Origin: JAEKNW01 sp963678375
GTDB lineage: Bacteria; Cloacimonadota; Cloacimonadia; Cloacimonadales; JAFGVF01
Assembly: GCA_963678375.2 (NCBI GenBank)
Contig: OY782831.1
Location: 806,001-870,000, forward strand
DNA: 64,000 bases
Reading direction: 5' to 3'
Positions 1 to 7,844 of this stretch are shown piece after piece (position 1 is the first letter of the stretch; each line of letters starts with the position of its first letter). Below the pieces are notes generated by a model. It did no database searches. It was not told where the DNA came from and was given only the letters and a program-made list of their open reading frames with translations. Position numbers and translations under genes: made by a program.

Positions 1-1013
1 ATTGAGAAAACATCTTGCCCTAAACCAGCTTCTAGTAATGCTTCTTTAAGTGGAGCTCCTTCCATATCAATAAGAATATTACTTAAAAGTCCTATTCCCA
101 TATTAGTTCTTGCATCTTGAATATTACCTACACTATAGCTATGACAGATAAAGCTCTTATTCTCTTCAGAATCAGATTGTCCAATTGGGTAGTAATCAAC
201 ACTTTCTAGAGGCTTAGTAAAAGCTTTTTGAAGTGGAATATCTGTATCAATATCTAATCTATCAAAATTAGTTAAATATTCATTATCAATCTTCTTAAGA
301 GCTGCTTCTAAATCTAAATCACCATAAAGAGAAATATAGCTGTTGCTTGGATGATAATATCTTTTATGGAAGTTTAAAAACTTTTCATAAGTTAGTTCAG
401 GTATAACATCTGGATCGCCACCAGATTCAAAGCTATAACAATTGTCAGGATTTAACACAGCCTGGATTTTACGGTAGATGATTGATTCTGGAGATGAGAA
501 AGCACCTTTCATTTCATTATAAACAACACCATTAAAGATAACATCATCTTCTTTATTGAAGATTTCATGATGCCAACCCTCTTGTAAGAATATTTCTTCA
601 GTATCATAAATTTTAGGATATAAAACAGCATCTAAATAGACATCCATAAGGTTCATAAAATCTTTTTGATTAGTACTAGCAATTGGATACATTGTCTTAT
701 CTGAAGCAGTAAAAGCATTCAAGAAAGTCTTTAATGACCCCTTAACTAGCTCCATAAATGGTTCTTTACAAGGGTATTTACGTGAGCCGTTTAAGACTGA
801 ATGTTCCAGGATATGAGGGGTTCCACAGGAATCTTCTGGTAATGTTTTGAAACCAATAGTAAAGACTTTATTTATATCATCGTTTTTAAAATATAGTAAG
901 CCAGCTCCATTCTTCTGATGTTCAAAATAATGAAGGGTATTGTTTATTTCTTTTATCTCTTTTATCCATTTAAGTTCAAAGTTCTGATAGATCTTTCCTA
1001 TCTCTAAATTCAT
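1..1013 (-). CDS. M16 family metalloprotease, presequence protease/insulinase type (cut off at the left edge)
   Basis: This reading frame starts with ATG at 1013 and runs off the left edge, so only the first 337 residues are visible. A strong AAGGAG ribosome site lies just upstream. Residues 67-71 read HILEH, the inverted zinc motif HxxEH of family M16, and NEMKG further on fits the third zinc ligand region. The start GKIYQNFEL and the layout resemble the presequence protease (PreP/Cym1) branch, single-chain proteins of about 950-1000 residues that degrade short unfolded peptides. There is no signal peptide, so a cytoplasmic role is likely. It follows dapA on the same strand with a 13-base gap, so the two are probably cotranscribed. 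The family call is firm; the substrate is unknown. Confidence 0.85.
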   Translation of the reverse strand, partial: MNLEIGKIYQNFELKWIKEIKEINNTLHYFEHQKNGAGLLYFKNDDINKVFTIGFKTLPEDSCGTPHILEHSVLNGSRKYPCKEPFMELVKGSLKTFLNAFTASDKTMYPIASTNQKDFMNLMDVYLDAVLYPKIYDTEEIFLQEGWHHEIFNKEDDVIFNGVVYNEMKGAFSSPESIIYRKIQAVLNPDNCYSFESGGDPDVIPELTYEKFLNFHKRYYHPSNSYISLYGDLDLEAALKKIDNEYLTNFDRLDIDTDIPLQKAFTKPLESVDYYPIGQSDSEENKSFICHSYSVGNIQDARTNMGIGLLSNILIDMEGAPLKEALLEAGLGQDVFS

Positions 1014-1026
1014 TATAACTCCTTAT

Positions 1027-1908
1027 CTATTTCTTAATTAATTTATATCTTTTTAAAGTTTCTCTGAGCAAGTCTCTATTCTTTTCCTCCAATAATGTAA
1101 GGGGCATTCTAATCTCTAAATCTATCATTCCCATCATTGCTAAAGCTTCTTTAACAGGAATTGGATTTGATTCAATAAACATAATACTATTGAGATCTAA
1201 TATTTCTTCATGCAATTTTCTAGCCTCATTCCATTTATTATCCATACAAAGTGCCCATAGTCTGTGAACTTTATCAGGGATAATATTAGCTGTAACAGAT
1301 ATAGTTCCCTTGCAACCGACAGAGTAAAGTGGAAGATTTAAAGCATCTTCACCAGACATAACAGAGAAATTCTTATCTGTACCCATTACAATGCGTGAAG
1401 CTTGAAGAATATCGCCAGTGGCTTCTTTGATTCCTACTATATTCTTACAGTCTTTAGCAAGCTTAATCGTTGTCTCAGAATTCATATTCACTCCAGTTCT
1501 ACCTGGAACATTGTAAATCACGATTGGGATTTTTACTTGATCAGCTATTAGATTAAAGTATTCGTAGAGACTTTTCTGTGTAGGTTTAACATAATAAGGA
1601 GTTATTACTAGAGCATAATCAACTCCTAAGTTCTCAGCTTTCTTGGTTAGTGAAAGTGTCTGATGATAATTATTTGTACCACTACCAACCATTATCTTAA
1701 CTCTTTTATCTATTTTCTGAATGCAAAACTGTAGTAAACGTTCTCTTTCATCAGAAGCAATGTTTGGTGATTCACCTGTTGTTCCCATTAAAAGAATGCC
1801 GTCTGTTCCATTCTTAATGTGGAATTCTATTAATTTTTCTAAAGCATTATAGTCTATATCGTTGTTTTTAAAGGGAGTTACTAAAGCAACATATGATCCT
1901 TTTAACAT
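1027..1908 (-). CDS. dapA: 4-hydroxy-tetrahydrodipicolinate synthase
   Basis: DapA condenses pyruvate with aspartate semialdehyde, the first committed step of the lysine/diaminopimelate pathway, in the cytoplasm. The 293-residue length is normal. The pyruvate site GTTGESP is at 42-48, YNVPGRTG starts at Tyr132, and the Schiff-base lysine is Lys161 in GIKEATGD. Tyr105 and Tyr106 sit where the tyrosine of the catalytic triad is expected. The ATG at 1908 is preceded by AAGGAG. The gene lies directly upstream of the M16 protease on the same strand. Related aldolases such as N-acetylneuraminate lyase share the fold, but the motifs favour DapA. Confidence 0.93.
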   Translation of the reverse strand: MLKGSYVALVTPFKNNDIDYNALEKLIEFHIKNGTDGILLMGTTGESPNIASDERERLLQFCIQKIDKRVKIMVGSGTNNYHQTLSLTKKAENLGVDYALVITPYYVKPTQKSLYEYFNLIADQVKIPIVIYNVPGRTGVNMNSETTIKLAKDCKNIVGIKEATGDILQASRIVMGTDKNFSVMSGEDALNLPLYSVGCKGTISVTANIIPDKVHRLWALCMDNKWNEARKLHEEILDLNSIMFIESNPIPVKEALAMMGMIDLEIRMPLTLLEEKNRDLLRETLKRYKLIKK

Positions 1909-2118
1909 AATTTCTCCTTATTTAGCTCGAGAGCATATTTATATTTTTACAAGTATAATAAATCGCTGTGAATAAGTCAATTAAAATTTATAAAAAATTG
2001 AAAGTTAAAAACTTCAGACAACTTGCATCTTGGTAGAAGAGGAATCTAATAAAAATACTCTAAGAACACCTTGTCTTATTAAGGGCAATAATAATTTACA
2101 AAATAGATTATAAAACTA

Positions 2119-2147
2119 TTGACAAATAAATTCTATAATACTATTTT
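2119..2147 (+). promoter_or_regulatory. possible promoter of the first secreted propeller protein
   Basis: TTGACA at 2119-2124 is a perfect -35 hexamer. At a 17-base spacing the only -10 is a poor TATTTT (2142-2147); a perfect TATAAT lies only 9 bases downstream (2134-2139). The site lies 50-80 bases upstream of the ATG at 2201 in an otherwise empty AT-rich gap. Visual call only. Confidence 0.3.
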
Positions 2148-2200
2148 TATTTCAAGTAAATAATTATTATATAGAGAGAATTTAGAATAAAGGAGAAAGG

Positions 2201-4414
2201 ATGAAAAAAGTAGCTTTAATGTTAGCATTTATTTTACTAATAGGCTTAGTTTGGAGCTTAGAGTACGCTTCTATTCTATCTGTTTCTGAGGATTCAAATA
2301 CAGTCGCAATTAAAGATTCTACTCTTTACGTTGCTAGTTTAATTGGTGTATCCATTTATAAATATACCAATGAAAGATTAGAATTAGTAAATATAATTAA
2401 TATTAATTACCAATCTGTTTATAATAGAGTTTATAGTTCAGGTGATTATCTTATACATTATAATACAACTAATAATGATATCAGATTATATGACATCACT
2501 GATAGTACAAATCCAATAGAAATAACATCACTTGGTTTAGATTACATTCATGATTGCCAATTAATTGATAATTATCTCATAGTAAAATCAGACTCCATAT
2601 ATGTTTATAATATTATGAATTTTAATCTTCCTCCTACCCAGATATTAACTTCTCCTCAACAATTTAAAGTAGCCGAAAATAGGCTTTTTGCTCTAAGATT
2701 CTATTCAGAATCTAATAGTTTTATATTAGAAGATTATTCAATGAGCTTACCAACTGAAGTAGACTTAATTGATTCATACGAGCTAAATGATAGTGGAGAC
2801 TATTCTGTTATGGCTATTCAAAATGAGAGAATCTTTGTGAGAGAAAAAGATTATCTTTATGTATTTGCTTATTCAAACGGACTTGAACTAGTGGAAACTT
2901 TCGGACCTTTGCCTCCTCTAGATAATGATGAGTACAATATTTCAACTATTGGAAATTCTTCCACCTTAATCAGTGCCGATGGCTACTATTGGGATATCAG
3001 TGATGTAAACAATATTGTTCAGTATCAAAATTGGCGTGATGACCATTATTACTACCGATCAAAACCAACTATGATAGGAGATTTCTATATTAAACCAAAT
3101 AAAGAGTATGGGCTAGTAATTGTTGATTTTAGTGATATCCAGAATCCAGAGATAATATATGATTTAAATTCTTATCAAAATTATGTAGGCATTGAAATTA
3201 TTGATAACACTCTTTTGGATGTTGCTTACCCGAAATTAAAGATGTTTGATTTAAGCGTTTCCGAAAATATACAAGAAATTCCGGAAGATAATAACAGAGA
3301 CTGGAATACTTACTTTTATAACTTTTTATGTACTGAGAATAAGTTATTATTAGTTAATGAAGAAGATTTAACAATCTTGAATACTGAAAATGGAGTAGCC
3401 AATCCAGAGTTTTGTTCTACAGTAGAGTTGGGAGCAATCGGTCAAATAGCTACTTATGATGATTACTTTTATAATGTAGACGGAGAAAGTCTGCAAATGC
3501 AAATTACAGATATTTCACAACCAGAAAATCCTGAAATTGTAGGTTCAGTTAATGTTAATGAAATTATGTATGCACCGATATCTTCTTATGTTGTTGATCA
3601 TTATCTATTATTGGTAAATGAATTTTTACGTGTTTCAATTTATGACTTAAGTAATCCAGTAGCACCAGAGCACCTAAGTTCCTTCTCTTGTAATACTCTA
3701 CAAGGGACACAGCATATAGCAAATAAAGCAAAATTTGAAGTTAAAGATAACATTTTATATGCCTCGTATATCAATTATTTAGCAGTAAATCAGAATTACT
3801 TGTCAGACATCTTTGTCTATGATATTATTGATATTCAAAATTGGCTTTTACTTAATACAATTACTTCTGATGTTGAATATAGCAATGACATTGAAGTTGT
3901 TGGTGATTTTCTCTATAGTGTAAGTAACAGAGGAGTTACTCAGATAAAGATGTATCAGCTAGATGGATTGGGTAATTATAGCCAAGTTGCATCATACACA
4001 ACAGATTTATGCATCCCAAGCCAATTTACAGACTTTGATGTATATAACGATAAGCTTTATCTGTCTCGCCAAAGTCTTTTAATTTGCTATGATATAATAT
4101 ATTATACTGAAAATGATTCTTATGAAATTGTACCTTCAAATGAGATTTCAGCTTATAACTACCCAAATCCATTCAACCCTGAAACTACTATTTCTTTTGA
4201 CTTACCTCAAAAAGATAAAGTAGAGTTAGTAGTATATAATTTAAAAGGCCAAAAAGTCAAAACCCTTATCAATGATGAAGTTGATAAAGGGAGACATACG
4301 ATTATCTGGAATGGAACAAATAATCAAGGCAAAGAAGTTGCTTCCGGAGTATATTATTATCGTTTATCTTGTGGGAATTATACCAAAACTAATAAAATGG
4401 TTTTGATTAAATAG
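2201..4414 (+). CDS. secreted propeller-like protein with C-terminal type IX-style sorting domain (copy 1)
   Basis: This 737-residue protein starts with a clear signal peptide (MKKVALMLAFILLIGLVWS), with AAGGAG just before the ATG. The body consists of repeated beta-rich units such as YDITDSTNP, VDFSDIQNPE, ITDISQPENPE and YDLSNPVAPE, which resemble LVIVD repeats, so a beta-propeller is likely (inference). The last 80 or so residues carry NYPNPFNPETTISF, then GQKVKTL and ASGVYYYR, the sorting domain recognised by type IX secretion in FCB bacteria. It is probably exported through the outer membrane and held at the surface or released. The next gene is a close paralog. No enzymatic motif is seen and the function is unknown. 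Confidence 0.85.
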   Translation: MKKVALMLAFILLIGLVWSLEYASILSVSEDSNTVAIKDSTLYVASLIGVSIYKYTNERLELVNIININYQSVYNRVYSSGDYLIHYNTTNNDIRLYDITDSTNPIEITSLGLDYIHDCQLIDNYLIVKSDSIYVYNIMNFNLPPTQILTSPQQFKVAENRLFALRFYSESNSFILEDYSMSLPTEVDLIDSYELNDSGDYSVMAIQNERIFVREKDYLYVFAYSNGLELVETFGPLPPLDNDEYNISTIGNSSTLISADGYYWDISDVNNIVQYQNWRDDHYYYRSKPTMIGDFYIKPNKEYGLVIVDFSDIQNPEIIYDLNSYQNYVGIEIIDNTLLDVAYPKLKMFDLSVSENIQEIPEDNNRDWNTYFYNFLCTENKLLLVNEEDLTILNTENGVANPEFCSTVELGAIGQIATYDDYFYNVDGESLQMQITDISQPENPEIVGSVNVNEIMYAPISSYVVDHYLLLVNEFLRVSIYDLSNPVAPEHLSSFSCNTLQGTQHIANKAKFEVKDNILYASYINYLAVNQNYLSDIFVYDIIDIQNWLLLNTITSDVEYSNDIEVVGDFLYSVSNRGVTQIKMYQLDGLGNYSQVASYTTDLCIPSQFTDFDVYNDKLYLSRQSLLICYDIIYYTENDSYEIVPSNEISAYNYPNPFNPETTISFDLPQKDKVELVVYNLKGQKVKTLINDEVDKGRHTIIWNGTNNQGKEVASGVYYYRLSCGNYTKTNKMVLIK

Positions 4415-4477
4415 TATCTTATGAGAAAGACCATGGGATTTCCATGTCTATTAACAAATCAAATAAAAGGAATTATA

Positions 4478-6679
4478 ATGAAAAGAATAAATTTAATATT
4501 GATCTTTATCTTAATGGTGAGTTTCATCTATAGTTTAGAGTACTCTTCAATTCTATCAGTGTCAGAAGAATCACTTTCAGCAGCTAGTAAAGACTCTACT
4601 CTATATCTAGCTAGTCTAAATGGCTTATCTATTTATAATTACACTAATGAAAACCTAGAATTAGTGAATACAATTAATTCTCCCAATGATATAATAACCA
4701 ATGTAGTAAGAGCTTCTGGTAACTATCTTATCCAGGGTACTTATACCTACTGCTTATATGATGTTACAGATAACCATAATCCAGTAGAAATCATGACTCT
4801 TAATCATGGTCATATTGCTGAGATATATGATGTTGGGGACTATCTTCTTGTTAGAGCTGATAATCTTTATGCATATAATATTAATGATTTTAGCATTCCA
4901 CCATCCCAATTATTAGAATCTGCAGGACAGGTTAAAATCTTTGATAACCTGCTTTTCCAATTGATTCGTAATACAGACGAACATAGAGAGTTACGAATGT
5001 ATACTATGAGCTTACCTACAGGCTTAGAGTTAATTGATTCCCTTCAAATAAATGATAATGGAGACTATTCTGTTATGGCTATTCAAAATGAGAGAATCTT
5101 TACCAGAGAAAAAAATTACCTTAAAGTTTTTTCTTTCTCAAATGGATTAGAACTTTTAGAGACCTTTGGTCCATTACCCTCTTTGGATGATGATCCCAGC
5201 AATTTTGGTACTATTGGAAATTCATCAACTCTCATAAGTACAGATGGTTACTATTGGGATATTAGTGATGTGAGTAGTATTACTCAATATCAAAGTTGGC
5301 GAGATCCTCATTATTACTACCAATCTAAACCAACTATTATCGGAGACTACTACATTAAACCAAATTTAGAGTATGGCTTAGTAATTGTTAATTTTAGCGA
5401 TATAGAAAATGCAGATATTATATATGAGTACAACTATTATTATAATCCTGTAGGGGTAGAAATTATTGACAATACTCTTTTGGATGTTGCTTACCCAAAA
5501 CTAACAATGTATGATTTATCTAATACTGAAAATATTGAAGAAACATTTTCAATTGAAGCTGAAGATTGGGATGCTCGATTTAAGAGCTATTGTCTTGCTG
5601 AAGATAAACTAATCTTAAATACCGATCAATACATCAACATCTATAATACAGAAAATGGCATATCTCAAGCTGAGTTTTCGTCTTCAATAGGTTTTGGACA
5701 AGTTGGTCTAGTTGCTTCTTATAATGATTACCTCTACCATATAGGACCAGAATCTCTGAACATGCAAATTATTGATATTTCTAATACCGAAGATCCTGAG
5801 ATAATTACCTCTGTATCTGTTCAAGAAATATCAGATTATCCTGTTAATCTTTATATTATTGATAATTATCTAATATTAGTTAATCACACTAGGCTTATGG
5901 CAATATATGACTTAAATAATCCCGTTCAACCTCAGTTTTTAAGTACCTCCAGTTTTAACTCTTTACTTGGTAACCAACATTATACTGACGATATTGAGAT
6001 TATTGTACAGAACAATATTGCATATGTTTCATTTGTCAATTATTGGACTGTAAATCAGATTTATTTATCTGATATTTTCATCTTTGATATTACAGATATC
6101 GAAAACTGGATTTTATTGAATACCATAACTTCTGATGTAACAAGAAGTAATTCTATCGAAGTTGTGGGTGATTACCTCTACAGTGTTAGCAAGGAACTAG
6201 AAGCTCAAATTTACATGTATCAACTCGATGGTCTAGGTGGTTTTAGTCTGCTTGCGTCATATACTTCAGATATTTGTACTCAAAGTCAAGTTACTGACTT
6301 TGATGTTTTCAACGGAAAATTGTATCTTTGCCAAGAATATGTCTTATCTTGCTTTGACATACTTTACTATACCGAAAATGATAGCTTTGAAATTGCACCT
6401 TCAAATGAGATATCAGCTTATAACTACCCAAATCCATTCAATCCTGAAACTACTATTTCTTATGAACTTACAAATAAAGGAAATGTAAGTGTAGATATTT
6501 ATAATCTAAAAGGGCAGAAAGTAAAGACATTGTTTTCTGAAAGTCAAGAAGCAGGCAAGCATAGTCTTGTTTGGAGGGGAGACAATGATGCAGGAAAGCA
6601 AGTATCTTCCGGAACATATTTGTATCGTGTAAAAAGTAGCAATGACGAGATAGTTAAGAAAATGCTAATGTTGAAGTAG
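4478..6679 (+). CDS. secreted propeller-like protein with sorting domain (copy 2, paralog of the previous gene)
   Basis: The frame is open from 4421, but the ATG at 4478 is the better start: it has AAAAGG upstream and gives MKRINLILIFILMVSFIYS, a typical signal peptide, for a protein of 733 residues. It aligns with the preceding gene from end to end (LEYSSILSVSEES, YYWDISDV, NTITSDV, EISAYNYPNPFNPE). It ends in the same sorting domain with GQKVKTL and SSGTYLYR. The two genes are 63 bases apart and surely arose by tandem duplication. The stop codon is followed closely by a GAAA microsatellite. Function unknown; presumably a cell-surface protein. Confidence 0.85.
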   Translation: MKRINLILIFILMVSFIYSLEYSSILSVSEESLSAASKDSTLYLASLNGLSIYNYTNENLELVNTINSPNDIITNVVRASGNYLIQGTYTYCLYDVTDNHNPVEIMTLNHGHIAEIYDVGDYLLVRADNLYAYNINDFSIPPSQLLESAGQVKIFDNLLFQLIRNTDEHRELRMYTMSLPTGLELIDSLQINDNGDYSVMAIQNERIFTREKNYLKVFSFSNGLELLETFGPLPSLDDDPSNFGTIGNSSTLISTDGYYWDISDVSSITQYQSWRDPHYYYQSKPTIIGDYYIKPNLEYGLVIVNFSDIENADIIYEYNYYYNPVGVEIIDNTLLDVAYPKLTMYDLSNTENIEETFSIEAEDWDARFKSYCLAEDKLILNTDQYINIYNTENGISQAEFSSSIGFGQVGLVASYNDYLYHIGPESLNMQIIDISNTEDPEIITSVSVQEISDYPVNLYIIDNYLILVNHTRLMAIYDLNNPVQPQFLSTSSFNSLLGNQHYTDDIEIIVQNNIAYVSFVNYWTVNQIYLSDIFIFDITDIENWILLNTITSDVTRSNSIEVVGDYLYSVSKELEAQIYMYQLDGLGGFSLLASYTSDICTQSQVTDFDVFNGKLYLCQEYVLSCFDILYYTENDSFEIAPSNEISAYNYPNPFNPETTISYELTNKGNVSVDIYNLKGQKVKTLFSESQEAGKHSLVWRGDNDAGKQVSSGTYLYRVKSSNDEIVKKMLMLK

Positions 6680-6681
6680 AA

Positions 6682-6702
6682 GAAAGAAAGAAAGAAAGAA
6701 AG
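6682..6702. repeat. GAAA tetranucleotide microsatellite
   Basis: Five perfect GAAA units plus one G lie three bases after the stop of the second propeller gene. The tract could slip during replication, but it is outside the coding frame and upstream of the possible rpsU promoter, so any effect would be on spacing or mRNA. Confidence 0.9.
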
Positions 6703-6719
6703 AGGCAACAAAATAAATC

Positions 6720-6747
6720 TTGACTAATATTTATGTTATATTATTTT
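6720..6747 (+). promoter_or_regulatory. possible rpsU promoter
   Basis: TTGACT at 6720-6725 is followed after 16 bases by TATTTT (6742-6747). A better TATATT is only 11 bases away (6737-6742). It is the only promoter-like pattern noticed in the gap before rpsU. Visual call. Confidence 0.3.
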
Positions 6748-6790
6748 AGTAATCTATATAAAAATCTATAAAAGAAGGGGGTGATGTAAA

Positions 6791-6997
6791 GTGCCTAAAG
6801 TAGTCGGAAGAGACAATGAACCTTTTGATATCCTTTTGAAGAGATTCAAAAAGAGATGTGAAAAAGCTGCTATCTTATCAGATATCAAGAAGAATCAGTA
6901 CTTTGAAAAACCTTCTGTTAAGAAAAGAAGAGAAGAGAATGTTGCAAAGCGTAAAATGGTTAAAGCGATGAGAAAAATGAATCGCTTCAACAGATAG
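6791..6997 (+). CDS. rpsU: 30S ribosomal protein S21
   Basis: This 68-residue basic protein starts MPKVVGRDNEPFD and ends in the Lys/Arg-rich helix KKRREENVAKRK typical of S21, a late-assembling small-subunit protein located near the 3' end of 16S rRNA. Translation starts at GTG, preceded by a long GGGGGTGAT match to the anti-Shine-Dalgarno sequence. A rho-independent terminator follows about 120 bases downstream. Its position ahead of dnaG and rpoD recalls the classic rpsU-dnaG-rpoD macromolecular synthesis operon, here with cvpA and mutS2 in between. Confidence 0.95.
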   Translation: MPKVVGRDNEPFDILLKRFKKRCEKAAILSDIKKNQYFEKPSVKKRREENVAKRKMVKAMRKMNRFNR

Positions 6998-7116
6998 TTT
7001 TATGACTGATAGAATTGAGTAGCTTATTATAATTTTTTCTGTTAGTAATCTACTTTCAGTTTAAAAAAAATCTACTATTGATAAAGATTTGATAGATACT
7101 TAATTTGAAGAGATTG

Positions 7117-7147
7117 AAGAGTGCTGATTAGTCGGCACTCTTTTTTT
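7117..7147 (+). terminator. rho-independent terminator after rpsU
   Basis: A stem pairs 7117-7127 (containing GAGTGC) with 7132-7142 (containing GCACTC), allowing one T-G wobble. It is followed directly by a run of T residues at 7141-7147. Confidence 0.85.
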
Positions 7148-7170
7148 ATTGATTATAAACAATAAATTAT

Positions 7171-7267
7171 CCCAGAATTACTCCAATGGTGGACGGATAA
7201 TTGCTTGATAAGAGTTTGCCCATCCTAGGAATACCAGTCCACTCCTCTGAAAGGAGAATTGTCTGGG
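7171..7267 (+). ncRNA. candidate structured RNA / leader upstream of cvpA-mutS2-dnaG-rpoD
   Basis: This stretch lies just after the rpsU terminator. It is closed by CCCAGA (7171-7176) pairing with TCTGGG (7262-7267). Inside, GTGGAC (7189-7194) pairs with GTCCAC (7237-7242), extended by GGAT (7195-7198) with ATCC (7222-7225). A second hairpin joins CTCCT (7242-7246) to AGGAG (7252-7256). The CTCC at 7181-7184 could compete for that GGAG, which would allow two alternative folds. It does not match any riboswitch or housekeeping RNA I recognise. It may be a cis-acting leader of the downstream operon, a small RNA, or another of the intergenic structured repeats. The pairing was read by eye. Confidence 0.45.
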
Positions 7268-7312
7268 TTAAGCAGAGTTAGCCCAATTAACAACAAACAA
7301 AGAGAGTAAATT

Positions 7313-7840
7313 ATGATGTTAGACATTATTTTAGCTATTTGCATAATTTTATTAGTAATTTGGGGCTTATATAAAGGCCTGATTAGGGGATTAATGAGTT
7401 TTATAACTGGTATAATTCTTTATATTTCTTTAAGTAAATTTACTATTCCTTTAAGTGATTGGATGGTAGAAAACTGGCAACTAAGTTATGGTTGGTCCAC
7501 AGTTCTTTCTGTAGTGGGACAAATATTAATTATAAGTGTGATAACCTTATTAATCACAAAACTAATTGAGCTGATAATAACTACCCTAAATTTGAATATT
7601 TTTAATAGATTATTAGGGGGGCTTTTCGGTCTTTTAGCTATGCAATTTGTAATTACCCTCTTTGTGATCATTATGAACATAGCAAATTTTGAAATGGTTC
7701 TTAAGCAGATTAATAATTCAAAAGTCTGCCAGATATCAGCCCATATTAATAGCAACTATTTAAAACCTGTCTTGGGTAAAGATATAAATCAATATTTACA
7801 AGACTACTTAGATAGAAATAGACAAGAGGAAATAATATAG
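7313..7840 (+). CDS. CvpA family inner-membrane protein
   Basis: This 175-residue protein has four hydrophobic segments, near residues 3-20, 24-44, 62-85 and 101-125. The N-terminal pattern of Asp followed by aliphatic residues and WGLYKGLIRG matches the CvpA (colicin V production) family. Family members are linked to envelope integrity, but the biochemical role is not settled. It is four bases upstream of mutS2, a common pairing in other bacteria, and is the first gene after the structured leader candidate. Either of two adjacent ATG codons (7313 or 7316) may be used. Confidence 0.8.
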   Translation: MMLDIILAICIILLVIWGLYKGLIRGLMSFITGIILYISLSKFTIPLSDWMVENWQLSYGWSTVLSVVGQILIISVITLLITKLIELIITTLNLNIFNRLLGGLFGLLAMQFVITLFVIIMNIANFEMVLKQINNSKVCQISAHINSNYLKPVLGKDINQYLQDYLDRNRQEEII

Positions 7841-7844
7841 ATAG

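Larger units (their letters stand above)
6998..7312. other. gap between rpsU and cvpA (about 315 bases)
   Basis: No coding frame or tRNA is seen. The first 120 bases are plain AT-rich sequence. Then come the rpsU terminator and the structured element listed separately, followed by the short leader into cvpA. Confidence 0.6.

Noticed and set aside
6237..6488. 83-residue open frame inside the second propeller gene
   Set aside because: It lies wholly inside a well-supported secreted protein gene in another frame and shows no recognisable motif or ribosome site.
7171..7267. tRNA or a known riboswitch class
   Set aside because: The length, helix order and loop sequences do not match a cloverleaf, and no riboswitch core that I know (TPP, cobalamin, SAM, glycine, c-di-GMP) is present.
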